In this document: positions 8,680-13,842 of the stretch, in pieces
How positions within the stretch are numbered: position 1 is the stretch's first letter
How the letters are laid out: the number at the start of each line of letters is the position of its first letter
Source of the DNA: Clostridia bacterium
GTDB taxonomy: Bacteria > Bacillota_A > Clostridia > Oscillospirales > Acutalibacteraceae
Direction: 5' to 3'
Length of the DNA: 13,842 bases
Assembly (NCBI GenBank): GCA_017390825.1
Contig: JAFPAK010000369.1
Location: forward strand, 1-13,842
Translations under genes and position numbers: made by a program
The notes under the pieces: model-generated
Databases searched by the model: none
Seen by the model: the letters and a program-made list of their open reading frames with translations, nothing else
What the model was told of the DNA's origin: nothing

Positions 8680-9273
8680 ATGTTTAATAAATTCAAGAAA
8701 ACTACCATAGACTATTGTGTAGCCGGTCTGGGAAATCCTGAGTCAAAATACAACGGCACTCGTCATAACATAGGTTTTGATGCAATGGATGCACTTTGTA
8801 AAAAGACAGATTGTGAACTTTCAAAAAAGAAGTTCAATGCTTTTTATGGTATTGCCGAGCATAACGGTAAACGCATTCTGCTTATCAAGCCGATGACTTA
8901 TATGAATAATTCAGGTGAGGCAGTACGGGAGTTTTTGAACTTTTATAAAATACCTATTGAGAGTTTAATAGTTATGTGTGATGAGATATCGCTCGATCCC
9001 GGTAAGCTTCGCATCAGAAGAAACGGTTCATCCGGTGGACAGAACGGTATGAACAGCATTATTGATCTTTGCGGATCAAATAATTTTCCCAGGATCAAGA
9101 TCGGTGTTGGTAACAAGCCGCATCCTGATTACAATCTTGCTGACTGGGTGCTTGGAAAATTCTCGAAAGACGACCGTGTACTTGCTGATGAAGCTGCAAA
9201 TAAGGCAGCAGAGGCTGTCCTTCTTATTTGTGACGGGAAAATAGACCGCGCTATGAATTTATATAATTCTTAA
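8680..9273 (+). CDS. pth: Peptidyl-tRNA hydrolase
   Basis: The protein is 197 residues, the usual bacterial Pth length plus a short basic N-terminal extension. The enzyme cleaves the ester bond of peptidyl-tRNAs that drop off the ribosome, recycling tRNA. The family motifs are clear: VAGLGNP with N19, TRHNIGF with catalytic H29, KPMTYMNNSG with N76, CDEISLDPGKLRIR with D101, and GSSGGQNGM with N122. These match E. coli N10, H20, N68, D93 and N114. The position of E. coli H113 is Q121 here, a departure from the usual GGHNG text. The start ATG 8680 has gggag 9 bases upstream. The gene lies between the rpoC terminator and mfd, with only 10 bases to the latter. pth-mfd is a common Firmicutes pair, so they are probably one transcript. 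No separate promoter could be identified, so expression may rely on readthrough from rpoC or on a promoter inside rpoC. Confidence 0.96.
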   Translation: MFNKFKKTTIDYCVAGLGNPESKYNGTRHNIGFDAMDALCKKTDCELSKKKFNAFYGIAEHNGKRILLIKPMTYMNNSGEAVREFLNFYKIPIESLIVMCDEISLDPGKLRIRRNGSSGGQNGMNSIIDLCGSNNFPRIKIGVGNKPHPDYNLADWVLGKFSKDDRVLADEAANKAAEAVLLICDGKIDRAMNLYNS

Positions 9274-9283
9274 ATAGGTGCAT

Positions 9284-12200
9284 ATGGAATTTTTAAGAGA
9301 AGCATTGCGAAAAGTGCCTGAATATACTACACTTCTCAGTGCAGTAAACTCAGGCCATCAGCCGGTACTCGCAACCGGGCTTTCACGCATACACAAGGCA
9401 AATTTAATAGATACCCTGCCTGCTGATACAAATCAGCGGGCTTTGGTCATTGTATCAGACGAGGGTGATGCTGACCGTGTTGCAGAAGATTTAAAATCAA
9501 TGGGACGATCATGTGCGGTCTTTCCTGCAAGAGATCTGTGTATTCGCCCTATCGAAGGGTTTTCCAGGGAATTTGAGCAGCAAAGGGTAGGCGTTCTTTC
9601 ACAGATATTGAATAATGAGTTTGATATCGTAATTGCTCCTGTTGATGCAGTTATGAGTTATACCGTACCTAAGGAGCTGCTGTGCGATCTGCTTTGCACT
9701 ATTCGCCCTGGCGACGAGCTGGATATATCTTTGCTTTCAAAGCAACTGCTGTTCAGCGGATATTCAAGGGTACAGATGGTCGAAGCGGCAGGTCAGTTCG
9801 CAATACGCGGCGGCATAATGGATATATTTGTTCCGGCAAGTAAAAATCCTGTGCGTATAGAATTCTGGGATGATGAAATAGATACCGTATGTGAGTTTGA
9901 TGTTGCTACCCAACGCCGTATGGATACTTTGCAGAGTGTTACTGTTGCGCCCGCCCGAGAGGTGCTTTTTGAAAGCAACGAGGTGTTGCTTGAAAAAATA
10001 CAGGCTTTTGCAATGTCTTTGAATAAAAAGCACGAAGCAGCTAAAACGATAATTCTTCGTGAAGCAGATATGATAAAAGACGGAGTACTGCCTGCGAATA
10101 TAGATAAATATATACCGCTTTGCTATACAACACCTCACACACTCTTTGATTACATGTCAGGCGCAGATGTGTTTGTTTATGAACCCTCAAAGGTTAATGA
10201 CCGAGTGCGTTCGTTCTTGTGGCAGCAGGGCGAGGATATTGAAGGATATTTGAAAGACGGTACGCTCTGTCGAGGACTGGATAAGCTGTCATTATCATCA
10301 TCAGAGCTGACGTACAAGCTAGAAAACAGCCGCACCGTAATGCTTGAAAGTTTTACCGCATCGGCAGTGCTTGCAAGTCCTAAGCAGATAGTTAATTTCC
10401 GTCTGCTTACAACATCTCCGTGGGGCGGTATGGTAAGTGAGCTTGCAGATGAGATAAATACGGCATTGAAACGAAAGTTTGCGGTAGTTGTGCTTGCAGG
10501 TAGTGAGCGTGCGGCATATGCCCTATGTGATGAGCTTTCTTCACTTGATATTAAAGCCACCTATCATAATGAACCTAATTTAAAGTCGGGTACTGTTTCG
10601 GTTACTACGGGCGGACTTTCAAGCGGTATTGAATACACCGACTCAAAGGTTGCGGTATTTACTCATTCCCGTTCTTCTTCAGGTGCAAAGAAACGCAGAC
10701 TGAAGCATTATAAAAATGCAGGTGCCGCAATAGGCTCTCTTGAGGAACTTAAAAAGGGTGAGCCGGTAGTTCATGCGGTCTACGGTATTGGTATTTTCGA
10801 CGGCATTAACAAGATAGAAACACAAGGTGTTATCAAGGACTATATAAAAATTCGTTTTATGAAGGATGATGTTTTGTATGTTCCTGTAACACAGCTTGAC
10901 CTTGTTTCCAGATATATAGGCGGCGGTGACGAAACTACTGTAAAACTGAGCAGACTTGGCTCCGATCAATGGATAAAAACCAAAACAAGAGTTAAAAGTG
11001 CTGTTAAGGATATGGCAAAAGAACTTATTGCGCTGTATTCCAAGCGTATGCAGGCGAAGGGCTTTGCCTTTTCGGAGGATACCGACCTTCAGCACGATTT
11101 TGAATATCATTTCCCGTATGATGAGACCGATGATCAGCTTCGTTGCTGTGAAGAGATAAAACAGGATATGCAACGCAGTGCACCGATGGAAAGACTGCTT
11201 TGCGGGGATGTAGGTTTCGGTAAAACAGAGGTCGCATTGCGTGCCGCATTCAAATGTGTGTGTGATGGAAAGCAGGTCGCAATATTAGTTCCTACTACTA
11301 TTCTTGCGTGGCAGCATTATAAGACTTTGACTGCACGAATGGAGCATTTTGCGGTGAATTGCGAAATGCTGTCACGATTCAGAACTGCATCCCAGCAGAC
11401 CAAGATAAAAAAAGATCTGCAAAGAGGCAATATAGATATCATTGTCGGTACACACCGATTGATTTCGCAGGATATAAAATTCCGTGATCTTGGTCTGCTG
11501 ATCGTTGATGAGGAGCAGCGTTTTGGTGTTGCTCAAAAGGAAAAGCTGAAGCAGTCATTTCCGAATGTAGATGTGTTGACATTATCCGCAACACCTATTC
11601 CGAGAACGCTGAATATGGCGATGTCGGGTATCCGTGATATGTCTGTTATAGAGGAAGCACCGCAGGACAGAAAGCCGGTGCAGACCTATGTTCTGGAGCA
11701 CGACAATGGTGTTATTATTGATGCAATAAGGAAAGAACTTGCGAGAGGCGGTCAGGTGTATTACATCTATAACCGTGTCGAAACTATTGATCTTGTTGCG
11801 GCAAGGCTCAAGGCAAATCTGCCGGATGCCGAGATAGCGATAGCTCACGGTCAGATGAGTGAGGAGGAGTTATCGGAAAAATGGCGATTGCTGCTTGATG
11901 GCGATATAGATGTACTTGTGTGCACAACCATTATTGAAACGGGCGTTGATGTACCCAATGTCAACACCATGATAATTGAAAATGCCGATCGTTTCGGCCT
12001 TTCGCAGTTGCATCAGCTTCGCGGCCGTGTTGGCAGATCCACAAGAAGAGCTTATGCGTATATGACATTCAAACGAGGTAAGGCACTTTCTGATGTCGCA
12101 ACCAAGCGTCTGGAGGCTATCCGTGAGTATACTGAATTCGGTTCGGGATTTAAAATCGCAATGCGTGATCTTGAAATACGCGGCGCCGGCAATATTCTAG

Positions 12201-12739
12201 GTGCAAAACAGCACGGGCATATGGATTCTGTTGGTTATGATATGTATGTAAAACTTTTGTCAGACGCTATCAAGGAGGAAAAGGGCGAGGTACCGCAGCA
12301 CGATAATGAGTGTGCGGTTGACCTGCATATTAATGCACATATTCCTGAAAGTTACATTGAAAGCTTGCCTGCACGCTTACAGATATATCGCCGTATTGCC
12401 GAGATAAAGACGGATGAGCACGCTGAAGATGTAATGGATGAGCTGATCGACCGTTTCGGCGAGCCGCCTGTTGCGGTGCTTGGTCTTATCGATATAGCAC
12501 TGCTGCGTAATCGTGCAAGCGAAATGGGCATTTACGATATCAATGACAAAAACGGTGGTATGGTGATATATTTCAAGGAATTTTCAAAGGAAATTGCTTC
12601 AAAACTAATGGCAGCACCCGAACTCAAAGGCAGAGTTATGCTTTCTTATTCCGAAAAGCCGTATATCACTATAAGAATGAAAAAGGAACACGATCCGCTT
12701 GATACGCTGAAATGTGTTCTTGATATATTACAGTATTAA
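9284..12739 (+). CDS. mfd: Transcription-repair coupling factor Mfd
   Basis: The protein is 1,151 residues, normal for Mfd, a double-stranded DNA translocase that pushes off stalled RNA polymerase and recruits UvrA. Domains in order are a UvrB-like N-terminal module (with the MVEAAGQFAIRGGIMDIF block near 167-184), a linker, the CarD-like polymerase-interaction domain from about K490 (VVHAVYGIGIFDGI), a RecG-like helicase with Walker A GDVGFGKT at 641-648, DEEQ at 742-745, LSATPIPRT, and QLRGRVGRS in motif VI, and the C-terminal TRCF domain. ATG 9284 is chosen, with AGGTG only three bases before it. The in-frame GTG at 9278 is possible but has no ribosome binding site. The weak site and 10-base gap after pth suggest translational coupling. 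Codon use includes more ATA and AGA than rpoBC, consistent with lower expression. No truncation or missing helicase motif is seen. Confidence 0.97.
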   Translation: MEFLREALRKVPEYTTLLSAVNSGHQPVLATGLSRIHKANLIDTLPADTNQRALVIVSDEGDADRVAEDLKSMGRSCAVFPARDLCIRPIEGFSREFEQQRVGVLSQILNNEFDIVIAPVDAVMSYTVPKELLCDLLCTIRPGDELDISLLSKQLLFSGYSRVQMVEAAGQFAIRGGIMDIFVPASKNPVRIEFWDDEIDTVCEFDVATQRRMDTLQSVTVAPAREVLFESNEVLLEKIQAFAMSLNKKHEAAKTIILREADMIKDGVLPANIDKYIPLCYTTPHTLFDYMSGADVFVYEPSKVNDRVRSFLWQQGEDIEGYLKDGTLCRGLDKLSLSSSELTYKLENSRTVMLESFTASAVLASPKQIVNFRLLTTSPWGGMVSELADEINTALKRKFAVVVLAGSERAAYALCDELSSLDIKATYHNEPNLKSGTVSVTTGGLSSGIEYTDSKVAVFTHSRSSSGAKKRRLKHYKNAGAAIGSLEELKKGEPVVHAVYGIGIFDGINKIETQGVIKDYIKIRFMKDDVLYVPVTQLDLVSRYIGGGDETTVKLSRLGSDQWIKTKTRVKSAVKDMAKELIALYSKRMQAKGFAFSEDTDLQHDFEYHFPYDETDDQLRCCEEIKQDMQRSAPMERLLCGDVGFGKTEVALRAAFKCVCDGKQVAILVPTTILAWQHYKTLTARMEHFAVNCEMLSRFRTASQQTKIKKDLQRGNIDIIVGTHRLISQDIKFRDLGLLIVDEEQRFGVAQKEKLKQSFPNVDVLTLSATPIPRTLNMAMSGIRDMSVIEEAPQDRKPVQTYVLEHDNGVIIDAIRKELARGGQVYYIYNRVETIDLVAARLKANLPDAEIAIAHGQMSEEELSEKWRLLLDGDIDVLVCTTIIETGVDVPNVNTMIIENADRFGLSQLHQLRGRVGRSTRRAYAYMTFKRGKALSDVATKRLEAIREYTEFGSGFKIAMRDLEIRGAGNILGAKQHGHMDSVGYDMYVKLLSDAIKEEKGEVPQHDNECAVDLHINAHIPESYIESLPARLQIYRRIAEIKTDEHAEDVMDELIDRFGEPPVAVLGLIDIALLRNRASEMGIYDINDKNGGMVIYFKEFSKEIASKLMAAPELKGRVMLSYSEKPYITIRMKKEHDPLDTLKCVLDILQY

Positions 12740-12753
12740 AAGGAGAGAATGTT

Positions 12754-13005
12754 ATGTTGGAATTTAAGTATGATACACAGCTTCTTATTGAAGGGCACGA
12801 TCTAGATGAGGACGCTATTAACGATTATTTCGTTGAAAATTTCAAAGGTGACTGTCTTATAGCTGTCGGTGATGAGGATCTTATCAAAATACATTATCAT
12901 ACAAATGAGCCGTGGAAAGTGCTTGAATACTGCGCTACTTTAGGCGAGATATTTGATATAGTTGTTGAAGATATGGATCGTCAGGCAAGAGGATTGAAAG
13001 GATAA
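12754..13005 (+). CDS. Small protein resembling the isolated middle domain of fatty acid kinase FakA (YloV/DAK-like)
   Basis: This is an 83-residue acidic, soluble protein without signal peptide or membrane segment. The text YDTQLLIEG, DLDEDAIND, AVGDEDLIKIHYHTNEP, KVLEYCATLGE and IVVEDM matches the middle (linker) region of FakA/YloV proteins, where YCTEF and VGDDDLVKVHVHTNDPGKVLEYAL-like blocks are typical. The usual N-terminal DhaL-like kinase domain and C-terminal DegV-like domain are absent on both sides, so it is a stand-alone domain and not a truncated gene: it has its own start (ATG 12754), a strong aaggag at 12740-12745 and a proper stop. The HxH pair (H47, H49) is kept, but the Cys of YCTE is D7. 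The mfd stop lies directly before the ribosome binding site, so the gene is probably the last in pth-mfd. Function is unknown; automatic annotation may call such proteins dihydroxyacetone kinase-related, but kinase activity is not supported. Confidence 0.75.
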   Translation: MLEFKYDTQLLIEGHDLDEDAINDYFVENFKGDCLIAVGDEDLIKIHYHTNEPWKVLEYCATLGEIFDIVVEDMDRQARGLKG

Positions 13006-13012
13006 TAAAATC

Positions 13013-13050
13013 AATAAAACCCGTGTTTTGTAAAAAACACGGGTTTTATT
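13013..13050. terminator. Perfect 17-bp hairpin terminator, probably bidirectional
   Basis: aataaaacccgtgtttt (13013-13029) is exactly complementary to 13034-13050, with a gtaa loop. The GC core is flanked by A/T arms, giving T-rich tails on both strands. It begins 7 bases after the stop at 13005 and ends the pth-mfd unit. The next promoter starts 12 bases later. Confidence 0.85.
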
Positions 13051-13062
13051 GCACAAAATCGC

Positions 13063-13091
13063 TTGACAAATATATCAAGTTTATGTATTAT
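13063..13091 (+). promoter_or_regulatory. Promoter for the dockerin protein gene
   Basis: A perfect TTGACA (-35, 13063-13068) is followed after 17 bases by TATTAT (-10, 13086-13091). The implied start is near 13098, giving a leader of about 38 bases with aaggag at 13123-13128, 7 bases before ATG 13136. A short cttga/tcaag inverted repeat (13062-13066, 13075-13079) overlaps the -35 and could be an operator, but it is too short to claim. Confidence 0.8.
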
Positions 13092-13135
13092 ATTTATAGG
13101 GATTAAATTCCATTTTATATTCAAGGAGTGATAGT

Positions 13136-13842
13136 ATGAAAAAAGTTTTGTCAATAGTACTGACACTAGCTGTTTTGATTTGCTCTTTGTGTGTTTCAGC
13201 TTCTGCAAAAACAGATGAGTATGATTTTTTAGGTGAAATAATTATATACGGAACATCTATGATCATCGGACAGAATGATGGAGATATTGCGCTATACAAA
13301 TACCGCACAAATCCTGAACCAATTCTTTGGTACGGTTACGGAAGAGGCGGCGCCACCAGAGATTTTGATGAAGACAACATGTACACAGATATGTACATGA
13401 ATAACATGGCGGCATGGGAAGCAACGGATAAATTCCGCGGCGTGGGAATTGATGATACCATAACATATCTCGGTGCAAATCTGCTTACAGTATTTCCGAA
13501 TCTTGATTACGTTATAATTTCTGATTCCGTTACTGAGATAAATGATAAGTGCTTCCCGGATTATAAGGAGAGCATTTTGGTGCTTTGCAACAAGGATAGC
13601 TGTGCACATCAATTTGCAATAGAAAACGGTATGCCGTATATGCTTCTGGATTATAACAGCGGACTGATCGGGGATGTAACGAATGACGGCAATGTAAACG
13701 GCAAAGATCTTTTGCAGCTTCGCCGATATATAGCAGGAATTGATTCCGATTGGGCAATTTGTTCTGATTTGTCAGATGTGAATTCTGACGGTAAGATAAA
13801 CGGTAAAGACACACTTCTGCTGCGAAAAGCACTTGTCGGTCT
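13136..13842 (+). CDS. Secreted leucine-rich-repeat protein with C-terminal type I dockerin (3' end outside window)
   Basis: The first 235 residues are visible and no stop is reached. Residues 1-24 are a Sec signal peptide: MKK, a hydrophobic core (VLSIVLTLAVLICSLCV) and a probable cleavage after SASA. Residues about 30-170 look like a degenerate BspA-type leucine-rich repeat region: VGIDDTITYLG and VIISDSVTEINDKCF are two repeat units, and CNKDSCAHQFAIENGMPY is the usual repeat end. Residues 179-200 and 213-235 are the two calcium-binding dockerin repeats, with ligand positions D180, T182, D184, D191 and D214, N216, D218, D225. Both share NGKD and an LR motif. Dockerins bind cohesins on scaffoldins, so the protein is probably part of, or displayed by, a cellulosome- or amylosome-like complex. 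No catalytic domain is seen. It has its own promoter and is not part of the mfd unit. The dockerin is probably almost complete, so the gene likely ends soon after the window edge. Confidence 0.9.
   Translation, partial: MKKVLSIVLTLAVLICSLCVSASAKTDEYDFLGEIIIYGTSMIIGQNDGDIALYKYRTNPEPILWYGYGRGGATRDFDEDNMYTDMYMNNMAAWEATDKFRGVGIDDTITYLGANLLTVFPNLDYVIISDSVTEINDKCFPDYKESILVLCNKDSCAHQFAIENGMPYMLLDYNSGLIGDVTNDGNVNGKDLLQLRRYIAGIDSDWAICSDLSDVNSDGKINGKDTLLLRKALVG

Noticed and set aside
10679..11173. 164-residue minus-strand frame inside mfd
   Set aside because: It is antisense to the polymerase-interaction and helicase regions of mfd, with no supporting start signals.
13062..13079. cttga/tcaag inverted repeat over the dockerin -35 box as an operator
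   Set aside because: Only five base pairs per arm, expected often by chance in AT-rich DNA; kept as a remark only.
13292..13832. Minus-strand frames of about 100 residues under the dockerin gene
   Set aside because: The plus strand encodes a signal peptide, repeats and dockerin with clear promoter and ribosome binding site; the minus-strand frames are Cys/His-rich shadows.
1..13842. CRISPR array, insertion sequence, toxin-antitoxin or phage defence genes
   Set aside because: No regularly spaced repeats, transposase, or defence-type domains were found on either strand; nearly all coding space is taken by recognised housekeeping genes.

Overview
The window looks like chromosomal DNA from a Gram-positive gut Clostridium-type bacterium, most likely of the Ruminococcaceae/Oscillospiraceae. 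The basis is the RNA polymerase sequence (short Firmicutes-type RpoB with an acidic C-terminal tail, one-piece RpoC of about 1,200 residues), strong AGGAGG-like ribosome binding sites, moderate GC by eye, and a dockerin-bearing secreted protein at the right edge. Ruminococcus or a Eubacterium siraeum-like organism would fit, but the species cannot be fixed by reading alone.

Layout. 1-246: the end of an unrecognised gene with its own terminator. 290-520: AT-rich DNA with short direct and inverted repeats. 521-596 (-): tRNA-Pro(GGG). 799-987 (-): rpmB, ribosomal protein L28. 988-1284: a divergent promoter region with a perfect 12-bp inverted A/T-tract repeat between the two -35 boxes. 1285-8625: rpoB and rpoC. 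A strong hairpin terminator separates rpoC from pth (8680-9273), which is followed closely by mfd (9284-12739) and a small orphan gene resembling the middle domain of fatty acid kinase FakA (12754-13005). A 17-bp perfect terminator hairpin closes that unit. A new promoter then drives a secreted leucine-rich-repeat/dockerin protein (13136 to the window end, incomplete).

How the parts work together. Most of the window is core information processing: RNA polymerase beta and beta', ribosomal protein L28, a proline tRNA, peptidyl-tRNA hydrolase (rescue of stalled peptidyl-tRNA) and Mfd (removal of RNA polymerase stalled at DNA damage). rpoBC is not preceded by rplJ-rplL and not followed by rpsL-rpsG, unlike many Firmicutes, so a gene-order break is visible on both sides. 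The dockerin protein is the only clearly lifestyle-specific gene and suggests a cellulosome- or amylosome-like surface system.

I found no CRISPR array, transposase, known riboswitch or obvious new defence system. The most unusual items are the mirrored UP-like element between rpmB and rpoB, the orphan FakA middle-domain protein with an altered putative metal ligand, the terminator abutting the pth ribosome binding site, and the repeat cluster beside the tRNA-Pro 3' end, which could be the end of an integrated element.
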